Shown: positions 18,953 through 28,290 of the stretch, piece after piece
Layout: each line of letters opens with the position of its first letter
How positions within the stretch are numbered: position 1 is the stretch's first letter
Source: Agrobacterium genomosp. 13 str. CFBP 6927
Lineage (GTDB): Bacteria; Pseudomonadota; Alphaproteobacteria; Rhizobiales; Rhizobiaceae
Reading direction: 5' to 3'
DNA length: 64,000 nt
Assembly: GCA_900012615.1 (NCBI GenBank)
Contig: LT009757.1
Span: forward strand, 44,703-108,702
The notes under the pieces: model-generated
Told to the model about the DNA's origin: nothing
The model's database searches: none
Seen by the model: the letters and a program-made list of their open reading frames with translations, nothing else
Program-made: the position numbers and the translations under genes

Positions 18953-20245
18953 TCATCCGCGCTTGCGCAGGGTCCGCGTGCCGGTGTCGACAAGGTTTTG
19001 CGCCGCCTCGTCCACGCTGGCGCGGCCGAAAGCGAGCGAGTCGGCGATGGGGCGCATCACCCCACGGTCGAACTCATTGGCGCCAATCGGGGCAGGCTCC
19101 GGATAGGGATCGAGCTTGCCGGACAGGCTTTCAATGTAATCCACCGTCTTGCGTTCGGTCTCGTTGAGGCTCGGCAACACCGCTTCGCGCACTTTCTTCG
19201 CTGGCGGTACGCCACGCTCGACACCGAGAACCTTGCCGGCATCCAGATCGTTGACGAAGAAGTTGATGAACTTCGCCGCCGCTTCCGGATTGGTAGAGGT
19301 GGACGAAATGCACCAGATGAGGCCCGGCCGGTAATAATGCCCGGTCGGCTTGCCCGCCCCCTCGCCCGGCAGCATGCCGATCGACAGCGTCTTCTTGTTG
19401 AGCGCCTGGTAACCCACGAGCTGGTTGGAATAGGCAAAACCGATTGCCGAATTGCCAAGGGTCAGCGCGTTGGATTCGATGGTATTATCGTCACGCGTCT
19501 GGATATCGGCGGAGACGCAGAGCTTGTTCTCGCGCAGATCCTCCCAATAGGCGAACCATTCCTTGGCGTCTTCCTTGTTGAAGCCGATGGTGCCATCCTG
19601 GAACAGGAGCTTGCCACGCTGGCGCAGCCAGACATCGAAGACATAGTGATAACGCCCGCCATAGGGCACAGCCCAGTAGTTTCGTTTTGCCGGAGCGTTC
19701 TTCTTGAAATCGCGCGCCAGTTCCGCCAGCGCCTTCCAGGTGATCTGCTCCTTCGGCACGGAGACGCCCGCTTCCTTCAGCGTCTCGGCATCGTACATCA
19801 TGCAGAAGGAATTCAGCCCGAGACCGACGCCGTAAAGCTTGCCGTCGATGCGGCAAAGATCGATCTCGCTTTTGCCGAAGCTGGAAAGATCAAGCGCCGA
19901 GCCGACGAACTGATCTAGCTCCATGCAGGCGCCACGGCCGGAATAATCGGCAATGGTGGAAGGCTCGAGCTGGAAGATATCGGCGACGTTGCGTCCCGCC
20001 ATGGATGTCGCAAGTTTGGTCCAGTAATCAGAACCGGCGATCATCTCCCCACTGACCACCGTTTGTGGATCTGCCTTCTGATAAAGGGAGATCACCTCAT
20101 TGGTACGTTTGTTGCGGTCAGCCGACCCCCACCATACGCAACGAAGCCGGGTTTCAGCCGCCATTGCGCGGAAACCGCCCGCCGCCGCGCCAAGACCGGC
20201 CAGCGCCGCCGTCACCAAAAATCCACGTCTATCGATAGTTTGCAT
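18953..20245 (-). CDS. Orphan sugar ABC binding protein, Tat-type leader
   Basis: 430-residue extracellular solute-binding protein with a twin-arginine leader (RRGFLVTAALAGLGAAAGG). The start is supported by GGGAGGAGCAG. No permease or ATPase gene accompanies it. It is clearly paralogous to the binding protein at 28291-29580: both begin the mature part with LR..WWGS..R..RTN and share VGYQALNK and LGVERGVP. It may therefore share the permease/ATPase set at 25301-28284. It is divergent from a LacI regulator heading a sugar-acid-like operon; a carbohydrate or uronate-derived ligand is likely. Confidence 0.82.
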   Translation of the reverse strand: MQTIDRRGFLVTAALAGLGAAAGGFRAMAAETRLRCVWWGSADRNKRTNEVISLYQKADPQTVVSGEMIAGSDYWTKLATSMAGRNVADIFQLEPSTIADYSGRGACMELDQFVGSALDLSSFGKSEIDLCRIDGKLYGVGLGLNSFCMMYDAETLKEAGVSVPKEQITWKALAELARDFKKNAPAKRNYWAVPYGGRYHYVFDVWLRQRGKLLFQDGTIGFNKEDAKEWFAYWEDLRENKLCVSADIQTRDDNTIESNALTLGNSAIGFAYSNQLVGYQALNKKTLSIGMLPGEGAGKPTGHYYRPGLIWCISSTSTNPEAAAKFINFFVNDLDAGKVLGVERGVPPAKKVREAVLPSLNETERKTVDYIESLSGKLDPYPEPAPIGANEFDRGVMRPIADSLAFGRASVDEAAQNLVDTGTRTLRKRG

Positions 20246-20261
20246 CTGCTCCTCCCGCGTT

Positions 20262-20345
20262 TTGCAAATTTCTCACTTATCACTTAAATTCTTGCAAATT
20301 TTCCGTATTTGCAATATTTGCATCATAATAGAATTTTTTGCAAGC
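20262..20345. promoter_or_regulatory. Candidate LacI operator cluster (TTGCAAAT half-sites)
   Basis: The divergent region holds repeated TTGCAAAT-like half-sites: TTGCAAAT at 20262-20269, an inverted pair TTGCAAAT (20292-20299) and ATTTGCAA (20307-20314), ATTTGCAT at 20316-20323 and TTGCAAGC at 20338-20345. Such a density of one word in 84 AT-rich bases between a LacI-family gene and its likely target suggests operators for both promoters. Confidence 0.5.
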
Positions 20346-20357
20346 GCAGGAGACGAC

Positions 20358-21422
20358 ATGAACGATACGCCCGACATCAGCCGCCCGCGCCAGTCGGATA
20401 TCGCCCAGCGCGCAGGGGTTTCCATCAGCACCGTCTCGCGGGTCCTCGCCGGGGAAAAAGGCATCAGCGCATCGATCCAGACCAAGGTTCTGGGTGTGGC
20501 GGCGGAACTCGGTTATCCGCTGCGGCCGGTTACGAGCCAGGCGGGCGGCGTATCGCTGGAGGGCAAGAAAATTCTCGCCCTCATGTCCGCCGAAAGGGCG
20601 ACCGGCGATATCGGCGCTTTTTATCACGATATTTTCGACATGCTGCGCAGCCTTTCCCAGACGGATGGTTTCGAGCTCGATATCCGGCTGCTGCACCAGA
20701 AGCAGATCGATGACGCGCTCACGCAGCGGGTCTGCGAGGTTGATGGCCTTCTCGCCATTGGCCTTGACCCGGAAGAAGAGATTATTCACCACATCACGCA
20801 GGGCGTGCTGCAACCGGTTCTGGTCAATAGCGCCGATCCCTCGATGATGCTGGATTGCGTCTCGCCTTCCAATTTTTACGGCGGCGCTATGGCGGCGCGG
20901 CGGCTGCTGGAACTTGGCCACCGCAAGGTCGCCTATATCGGTCCGGAGCACCGCCACACCATCAGAGAACGCATGCGCGGCTTCCGGCATACGATCCTGG
21001 AGGATGAGGGAACCACCTATGAGGAATTTCTGCTTTCGACGGCGGATAGCGGCTTTGGGCAGGCCGGCGATGCGGTTCGTCAGCTTTTGGCCAAAAACCC
21101 CGATCTGACCGGTATTTTCTGCATGAATGACGCCATTGCGCTTGGCGCGCTGGGCGCAGCGCAGGAGCTTGGCCTCGCCGTGCCGGACGACCTTTCGATC
21201 ATCGGTTTCGACGACCTGCCCTTTGCCGAACTCTCCACCCCGCGGCTCAGCACCATCCGGGTCGACCGCCGCGAGATTGCCCATGAGGCGGTGGAGCTGA
21301 TGCGCCGCCGGCTGACGGAACCTTCGGCCAATGCCCGGCAGGTTCAGCTGGGTGTGCAGCTGGTGGAAGGACAGACGGCCGGCCAGGCGAAGAAGATGGA
21401 AAAGGCGATACGCAATGCATGA
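20358..21422 (+). CDS. LacI-family transcriptional regulator
   Basis: 354 residues: N-terminal LacI helix-turn-helix at about 12-55 (SDIAQRAGVSISTVSRVLAG), then a periplasmic-binding-protein-like sensor domain with DGLLAIGLDPEEE and the C-terminal signature IGFDDLPFAELSTPRLSTIR. The start at 20358 follows GCAGGAGACGAC. It leads an operon with DUF2264, hydroxyacid dehydrogenase and isomerase genes and is divergent from the orphan binding protein, so it most likely represses both in the absence of a sugar or sugar-acid inducer. Its stop codon overlaps the next gene. Confidence 0.88.
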   Translation: MNDTPDISRPRQSDIAQRAGVSISTVSRVLAGEKGISASIQTKVLGVAAELGYPLRPVTSQAGGVSLEGKKILALMSAERATGDIGAFYHDIFDMLRSLSQTDGFELDIRLLHQKQIDDALTQRVCEVDGLLAIGLDPEEEIIHHITQGVLQPVLVNSADPSMMLDCVSPSNFYGGAMAARRLLELGHRKVAYIGPEHRHTIRERMRGFRHTILEDEGTTYEEFLLSTADSGFGQAGDAVRQLLAKNPDLTGIFCMNDAIALGALGAAQELGLAVPDDLSIIGFDDLPFAELSTPRLSTIRVDRREIAHEAVELMRRRLTEPSANARQVQLGVQLVEGQTAGQAKKMEKAIRNA

Positions 21423-23292
21423 TGCGGCAAATAATGATCCAATGACCCGTTTCAATCCGCTAAACGGCAATCCACTCAAGACCCGCGCCGACGTGCGGCG
21501 GGCGCTGGACGACAGTTTCGCACCTCTGCTTCCCTATTTTTCCGAAAGCGGCGCAAGGGGGACGCTGAGTGGCGCCGCCGCGCATTTCGACCGGGCGGCG
21601 GCCGATCTGGAAGGATTTGCACGGCCGCTCTGGGGAATCGCGCCGCTGGCGCTCAGCGGCGATACGTTCGCTCATTGGCCGCTTCTGGCCAAGGGCATCG
21701 CCAACGGCACCGATCCCGCCCATCCCGATTACTGGGGCGACGTGCGCCAGAAGGACCAGCGTCTGGTGGAGCTCGCCGCCCTCGGCTTTGCGCTTCGGCT
21801 TGCCCCGCAACATTTGTGGGAACCGCTGTCCGACGCACAGAAAGGCAATGTGCGCCGCTATCTGCTGACGGCGCGCGAGCGTGTCTATGCCGATAATAAC
21901 TGGAAATTTTTCCGGATAATGGTCGACATGGCGCTCGATCATCTCGGCATCGAATTTGACCGCAGCCTGACGGAGACATTCCAGACGGAGTTGGATGGGT
22001 TTTACATTGCCGACGGCTGGTATCGCGACGGAAACTACCGCCGCATTGACCATTACATCGCCTTCGCCATGCATTTTTACGGCCTGATCTATGCGAAGCT
22101 CAGCAAGCCGGGCGATGCCTTCGCCGAGCGCTACCGCGAACGCGCGCGGCTCTTCGCAAAGGATTTCGCCAGCTGGTTCGACGAGGATGGCGGCACGCTG
22201 GCCTTCGGCCGCTCCATGACCTACCGTTTCGCCTGCGGCGGCTTCTGGGCCGGCCTCGCCTTTGCCGATGAGGAAGCGCTGCCCTGGGGCGAGATCAAGG
22301 GGCTGTATCTGCAGCATCTGCGCTGGTGGGCGAACAAGCCGATCGCTGACCGCGATGGTGTGCTTTCCATCGGTTATGCCTATCCGCAGCTTACCATGTC
22401 GGAAAGTTATAATTCGGCGGGCTCACCCTATTGGGCCTTCAAGGCCTTCCTGCCGCTCGCTTTGCCTGAAAACCACCCCTTCTGGCAGGCGGAAGAAAAG
22501 CTGCCCGAAACATCGCAAAAACCACGACCGCTCGTTCATCCCGGCATGGTGATGATGCGCAGCAAAGGCAACGTTACCGCGCTTTCCAGCGGGCAGGAAA
22601 ACCTGTCGATGCGCGGCGGGCCGGAGAAATACGCCAAATTCGCCTATTCCTCCCGCTACGGTTTCGGTGTGGAGGTGGACGAGCGCGGCTTCAAGACCAA
22701 TGGTTTCGACAATATGCTGGCCTTCTCCGAAGACGGCCTGCATTACCGGGTACGCGAAACCAATGAAAAGGTTCTGCTGGCCGGGGAAAGCCTGCGGGCG
22801 ACATGGAAACCATTCTCGGATGTGACGGTCGAAACGACGCTCGTTGCGGCTGGTGACTGGCATGTCAGGCTTCACCGCATCACCTCCGCGCGGCCCCTAT
22901 CGGTCATCGAGGGCGGTTTTGCGATCAACCGCAACGATGGTGACCGCGATGCCGTGAGCGAAGCGCCCGGCCGGGCGACGGCCGATTGCGGCACCGACAT
23001 ATCCGCCATCGTCGATCTCGGCTCAGGCATAATCCGCCAGGGCGTGGCGCTGAAGGCGCTGCCCAATACCAGCCTTGTTTATGCCAAGACCACGGTGCCG
23101 CAATTGCGGGGCGACATTCCGGCGGGCGAAACCCTGCTCGCCTGCGCCGTCTTTGCGGGATTGAGCGGGACCGAAAGCAAAAACGCTCTGGCCGCTGTTC
23201 CAGCACTTCCCGATATCGAGGCGCTCGACCGGCTGTTTGCGGAACACGGCATCCCGGTCAGCAGCATGGCGGCGGCGGGAGAACCGCAATGA
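21415..23292 (+). CDS. DUF2264 domain protein
   Basis: 625 residues matching DUF2264 proteins, recognised by NPLNGNPLKTRADVRRAL near the start, and by DGWYRDG and DHYIAFAMHFYGLIY about one third in. The fold is expected to be an alpha/alpha toroid, as in many polysaccharide lyases and unsaturated-uronyl hydrolases, which would fit removal of a sugar unit from a plant oligosaccharide; this is inference. The ATG at 21415 overlaps the LacI stop by 8 bases; an internal ATG at 21442 is an alternative. No signal peptide is visible, so it acts in the cytoplasm on imported oligomers. Confidence 0.75.
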   Translation: MHDAANNDPMTRFNPLNGNPLKTRADVRRALDDSFAPLLPYFSESGARGTLSGAAAHFDRAAADLEGFARPLWGIAPLALSGDTFAHWPLLAKGIANGTDPAHPDYWGDVRQKDQRLVELAALGFALRLAPQHLWEPLSDAQKGNVRRYLLTARERVYADNNWKFFRIMVDMALDHLGIEFDRSLTETFQTELDGFYIADGWYRDGNYRRIDHYIAFAMHFYGLIYAKLSKPGDAFAERYRERARLFAKDFASWFDEDGGTLAFGRSMTYRFACGGFWAGLAFADEEALPWGEIKGLYLQHLRWWANKPIADRDGVLSIGYAYPQLTMSESYNSAGSPYWAFKAFLPLALPENHPFWQAEEKLPETSQKPRPLVHPGMVMMRSKGNVTALSSGQENLSMRGGPEKYAKFAYSSRYGFGVEVDERGFKTNGFDNMLAFSEDGLHYRVRETNEKVLLAGESLRATWKPFSDVTVETTLVAAGDWHVRLHRITSARPLSVIEGGFAINRNDGDRDAVSEAPGRATADCGTDISAIVDLGSGIIRQGVALKALPNTSLVYAKTTVPQLRGDIPAGETLLACAVFAGLSGTESKNALAAVPALPDIEALDRLFAEHGIPVSSMAAAGEPQ

Positions 23293-24305
23293 CAGGCCCG
23301 CTTGCGCGTCTCAGCCTCGCCATGGACCCGGAGCGGACGCAGCATGTGCTGACGCCACAGGCGCTCGAAAGGCTGTCGCAGAGCGTCGAAATTCTCGATA
23401 CCCGCTGCATCCGCGACTTTCACGATCCATCCGTGAAAGAACAGCTGGCGTGCACGGATATTCTTCTGACCGGCTGGGGCTGTCCCGATATCGGCGCTCG
23501 CGAACTGGCGCTGATGCCGGAGCTGCGGCTGATTTCGCATGCGGCCGGCACGGTGAAATATTTCCTGTCGCAGGCGGTTTTCGAACGTGGCGTCACGGTG
23601 TGCAGCGCAGCCGAAGCGAATGCGCAGCCGGTCGCAGAGTTCACGCTGGCGATGATCCTGCTGTCCGGCAAGCGCACCTTCGGTTTCCGTCGCCTCTATG
23701 TGGAGGACCGCGGGCGGGACAATGTCGACCGCCTGCAATCGCAGGCCATCGGCAATCTCGGCCTCACGGTCGGCATTGTCGGGGCGTCGCGTATCGGGCG
23801 TCGGGTGATCAATCTGCTGAAGCCCTTCGATCTCGATCTCGTCCTTTTCGACCCTTTTTTAAACGTGACCGAAGCGCAGAAGCTCGGCGTGCACCTTGTA
23901 TCGCTCGATGAGCTGATGTTGGTGAGCGACGTGATTTCCCTGCATGCGCCATCCCTGCCGCAGACCCGGCATATGATCGGCGCAGATGCGCTTGCCCGGA
24001 TGAAGGACGGCGCAACCCTGATCAACACGGCGCGCGGCGCGCTGGTGGATGAAGATGCGCTTCTGGCCGAGCTGAAAACCGGACGCATCGAAGCCGTCAT
24101 CGACGTGACCGATCCGGAAGTGCCGCCGCAGAATTCACCCTTCTACAGCCTGCCGAATGTGTTTTTGACACCGCATATCGCCGGCGCCGTCGGCCTTGAG
24201 CGCGCACGGCTCGGCGACATGGCGATTGCCGAGATCGAGCGTTTCTGCCGGGCGGAACCATTGCAACAGCAGATACGGCCGGAACATCTGGAACTGATCG
24301 CATGA
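23289..24305 (+). CDS. D-2-hydroxyacid dehydrogenase family protein
   Basis: 338 residues of the NAD-dependent D-isomer 2-hydroxyacid dehydrogenase family. The nucleotide-binding segment is LTVGIVGASRIGRRVI around 160; the catalytic Arg is in INTARGALVDEDAL, and the catalytic His in LTPHIAGAVG near the end. ATG overlaps the DUF2264 stop by four bases. Within the operon it probably oxidises or reduces a sugar-acid intermediate released by the DUF2264 enzyme. The exact substrate is unknown. Confidence 0.83.
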   Translation: MTGPLARLSLAMDPERTQHVLTPQALERLSQSVEILDTRCIRDFHDPSVKEQLACTDILLTGWGCPDIGARELALMPELRLISHAAGTVKYFLSQAVFERGVTVCSAAEANAQPVAEFTLAMILLSGKRTFGFRRLYVEDRGRDNVDRLQSQAIGNLGLTVGIVGASRIGRRVINLLKPFDLDLVLFDPFLNVTEAQKLGVHLVSLDELMLVSDVISLHAPSLPQTRHMIGADALARMKDGATLINTARGALVDEDALLAELKTGRIEAVIDVTDPEVPPQNSPFYSLPNVFLTPHIAGAVGLERARLGDMAIAEIERFCRAEPLQQQIRPEHLELIA

Positions 24306-25078
24306 GAATTTTCGAGCCGGGCCTCTGCTCCGTCACCTTCCGCTCTATGCCGACGCAGGTGGTTATCGAGCTTGCCGCCGCAAATGGCATCAAGGCAATC
24401 GAATGGGGTGGCGACATCCATGTTCCGCCCGGCGACCTCGACAATGCGAGGGATGTGGCGGCGCGAACGGCGAAAGCCGGCCTCACCGTTTCCTCCTATG
24501 GTTCCTACATCTTCGCGCCGGATTTCGCACCGGATGATGTGACCGCCACTCTGGATACCGCAAAGGCGCTGGGCACCAGCCATATCCGCATCTGGCCCGG
24601 CAGCCGCAAACGCCCATCTGCCGATTATTCCCCAGCAGAACGCCGCGCAGCAACAGAGGCGCTGGCGACACTAGCCCGCCGGGCGGACGACCATGGCATG
24701 ACAATCGGGCTGGAATATCACCCCAACTCCCTGACAGATACGCTGCCTTCGTCCCTGCAACTCCTGCAGGACCTGCCGATACCAAACCTCTTTTTCTACT
24801 GGCAACCCGCCCCCGGCCTGCCGCTGGATGACGCACTTGCGGAAATATCGGCGCTCGGCTCACGCATCTGCCACCTGCATGTCTTCGCCTGGCTCAAAGA
24901 CGCCAGCCGCCTGCCCCTTCGCGAGCGCGCGCACTATTGGCAGGCCTGCATCGATGCCCTGCCGGAGAGCGGCTGGACGAAGGCGAGCTATGCGATGCTG
25001 GAATTCGTTAGGGCTGACGATGTCAGCCAGTTCTCGGAAGATGCGGCGGCGCTGCGCGAGATTCTTGCCGGTTCGTAG
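24302..25078 (+). CDS. Xylose-isomerase-like TIM barrel sugar epimerase/isomerase
   Basis: 258 residues of the AP-endonuclease 2 / xylose isomerase-like superfamily. Recognisable parts are SVTFRSMPTQVVIELAA, GIKAIEWGGDIHVPPGD and GLEYHPNSLTDT, the last carrying the Glu that usually binds a divalent metal. ATG overlaps the dehydrogenase stop by four bases, so all three enzyme genes are translationally coupled behind lacI. It probably isomerises a keto-sugar or keto-acid in the same pathway. It ends the operon. Confidence 0.8.
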   Translation: MRIFEPGLCSVTFRSMPTQVVIELAAANGIKAIEWGGDIHVPPGDLDNARDVAARTAKAGLTVSSYGSYIFAPDFAPDDVTATLDTAKALGTSHIRIWPGSRKRPSADYSPAERRAATEALATLARRADDHGMTIGLEYHPNSLTDTLPSSLQLLQDLPIPNLFFYWQPAPGLPLDDALAEISALGSRICHLHVFAWLKDASRLPLRERAHYWQACIDALPESGWTKASYAMLEFVRADDVSQFSEDAAALREILAGS

Positions 25079-25148
25079 AACCGCTTTTCCCTTATCTAAA
25101 ACGGACGCGGCGGACTAAAATTCGCTATTGTTACAACGCGTTCTGCTG

Positions 25149-25267
25149 CCCTCATCCCTGTGCTTGTCACAAGGATCCAGCCAGCCCAAGTCCTTGGGCT
25201 GAAAAGACTCTTCTCGCCGCGCAGACGCGCGTCAGCTGGATTCCTGTGACAAGCACAGGAATGAGGG
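25149..25267. repeat. Rhizobial intergenic palindromic element
   Basis: Two 33-base arms (25149-25181 and 25235-25267) are reverse complements at 30 of 33 positions, with the core CCTGTGCTTGTCACA. Between them is a perfect 8-bp palindrome AGCCCAAG / CTTGGGCT at 25183-25200. It fills the gap between two convergent operons. Structure resembles mosaic intergenic elements known in rhizobia; it could fold into a strong transcript end. Confidence 0.7.
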
Positions 25268-25300
25268 AGGGTTTGTTCCTCCCGCACCCGTTTCTGTCAG

Positions 25301-26374
<1,074 letters not shown>

Positions 26375-26462
26375 GCTGTTTCTCCCGACTGTCGCGCCGC
26401 GCAGGGGGCGGCCGCGACAGTGTTGATAGTCTGATATAATTCGTTCTCGATCCGGGTCCCGT

Positions 26463-27338
26463 TCAGCGTTTCATTCCGGTGGTGGCGATGCCTTCGATCA
26501 GCAGCCGCTGGAAGAACAGGAAGAACAGGAAGACCGGCACCAGCGACAGGTTGGACATGGCGAAAAGCGAGGTCCAGTCCGAGCTGCCGGTGGAATCCAC
26601 GAAGGATCTGAGGCCGAGCTGCACGGTGTAGGTGTTGATGTCGTTCAGGTAGATCAGCGGACCGAAGAAATCGTCCCAGGTCCAGATGAAGGAAAAGATG
26701 GCGGCCGTGGCCAGCACCGGCAGCGACAAAGGCAGCATGATCTTCCAGTAGATGCGGAAGGGCGAGCAGCCATCCATGACAGCCGCCTCATCCAGCTCGC
26801 GCGGAATGCCGCGGAAGAACTGCACCATCAGGAAGATGAAGAAGGCATCCGTCGCCAGATATTTCGGCACGATCAGCGGCAGCGAGGTGTTCACCCAGCC
26901 CATTTCCAGAAACAGGATATATTGCGGAATGAGCACGACGTGATAGGGCAGCATGAGCGTGCCGAGCATCAGCGCGAACCAGAAATTGCGCCCGCCAAAA
27001 CGCAGCCGGGCAAAAGCGAAGGCGGCGAGCGAGCAGCCGACCACGTTTCCTATGGTAGCGAGCACCGAGATGAAGAACGAGTTCCAGAAGAACTGCCCGA
27101 AACTCACCTGCAGCCCGGACCAGCCACGGATATAGCCGCCGAAATCGACCGACGAAGGAATGAGCGAGGATGAGCCGAACAGCTCGTCCTGTGGACGGAA
27201 CGAACCCGAGATCATCCACAGGATCGGATAAAGCATCGCAAAGGAAGCGATGATCAGGGCCGTGTGCAGCAATACCGATTTCAGCGGCGTGCGTTGCGGG
27301 CCTTGTCCTGGCCGGGGAGCGGTAACAGCGTCAGTCAT
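26463..27338 (-). CDS. MalG-type sugar ABC permease
   Basis: 291 residues, six spans starting SVLLHTALIIASFAMLYPILW, EAA loop LDEAAVMDGCSPFRIYWKIM near residue 190. The start overlaps the previous permease by eight bases, showing tight coupling. It forms the channel with the MalF-type partner. Carbohydrate import (family CUT1) is the expected role. Confidence 0.87.
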   Translation of the reverse strand: MTDAVTAPRPGQGPQRTPLKSVLLHTALIIASFAMLYPILWMISGSFRPQDELFGSSSLIPSSVDFGGYIRGWSGLQVSFGQFFWNSFFISVLATIGNVVGCSLAAFAFARLRFGGRNFWFALMLGTLMLPYHVVLIPQYILFLEMGWVNTSLPLIVPKYLATDAFFIFLMVQFFRGIPRELDEAAVMDGCSPFRIYWKIMLPLSLPVLATAAIFSFIWTWDDFFGPLIYLNDINTYTVQLGLRSFVDSTGSSDWTSLFAMSNLSLVPVFLFFLFFQRLLIEGIATTGMKR

Positions 27339-28284
27339 CGTAATGCACCCAGTATTTCGCGCTGAGGAATGAGAAGGCCGTAAACAGCGAGATGATGATC
27401 ACCAATATCCAGGCAAGCGCCGAGGCATATCCCATGCGGAAGAAACCGAAGGCTTCCTGATAGAGGTAGAGCGTATAGAACAGCGTCGAGTTGATCGGCC
27501 CGCCGGTGCCTTCGGAGATGATGAAGGCGGGCGTGAAGGCCTTGAAGGCGTCGATCGTCTGGATCACCGCATTGAAGAAGATCACCGGCGTCAACAGCGG
27601 CAGGGTAATGCGGAAGAACTGCCGCACCTTGCTCGCACCGTCGATTTCGGCCGCCTCATACATGTCCTGCGGGATTTGCCTCAGCCCTGCGAGGAAGATG
27701 ATCATTGGCGAGCCGAACTGCCAGACGGACAGGATGACCAGCGTGTAGATCGAATAATCCGGATTGGAAATCCAGCTCGGTCCTTCATAACCGAAAGCCT
27801 GCCACAGGATCATGTTGACGAGACCGTCCGAGGCGAAAAGCTGCCGCCAGAGAACGGCGATCGCCACGCTGGAGCCGAGCAGCGACGGCAGATAGAAGAT
27901 CGCCCGGTAAAGCGTCAGGGCCTTTATGCCGCGATTGAAGGCGAGTGCGACGAGAAGCGCGAAGATGAGCTTCAACGGCACCGACAGCAGCACATAGGTG
28001 AAGGTCACCTGCATGGCGGCGGCAAATTTGGGGTCGTCGGTGGCGATGCGCACATAGTTCGCCGCCCCCACCCAGTCAGGAGATTGCAACAGGTCGTAAT
28101 TGGTGAACGACAGATAAAGCGACGCCAGCGCCGGGCCGAGGGTAAGGCCAAAAAAGCCAATCAGCCAGGGCAGGAGAAACAGGTAGGCGTGAATGTTGCG
28201 GTCGAAAATCCGCTTCACGCCGCCCCGCTTCGGGAGAGCCGCGCCACGGCTCTCCTCAACGAGTGTTTCAGATCGAAAGGCCAT
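27331..28284 (-). CDS. MalF-type sugar ABC permease
   Basis: 317 residues with spans beginning AYLFLLPWLIGFFGLTLGPAL and the EAA loop MYEAAEIDGASKVRQFFRIT near residue 210. It follows the binding-protein gene by six bases and overlaps the next permease. The MalF/MalG pair plus MalK-type ATPase is a complete CUT1 transporter. The substrate is unknown, but the divergent TetR/oxidoreductase operon suggests a sugar later oxidised by Gfo/Idh-type enzymes. Confidence 0.87.
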   Translation of the reverse strand: MAFRSETLVEESRGAALPKRGGVKRIFDRNIHAYLFLLPWLIGFFGLTLGPALASLYLSFTNYDLLQSPDWVGAANYVRIATDDPKFAAAMQVTFTYVLLSVPLKLIFALLVALAFNRGIKALTLYRAIFYLPSLLGSSVAIAVLWRQLFASDGLVNMILWQAFGYEGPSWISNPDYSIYTLVILSVWQFGSPMIIFLAGLRQIPQDMYEAAEIDGASKVRQFFRITLPLLTPVIFFNAVIQTIDAFKAFTPAFIISEGTGGPINSTLFYTLYLYQEAFGFFRMGYASALAWILVIIISLFTAFSFLSAKYWVHYDD

Positions 28285-28290
28285 ACGCCA

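Noticed and set aside
25149..25267. CRISPR array or insertion sequence
   Set aside because: Only one nested palindrome, no regular spacers and no transposase gene near it.
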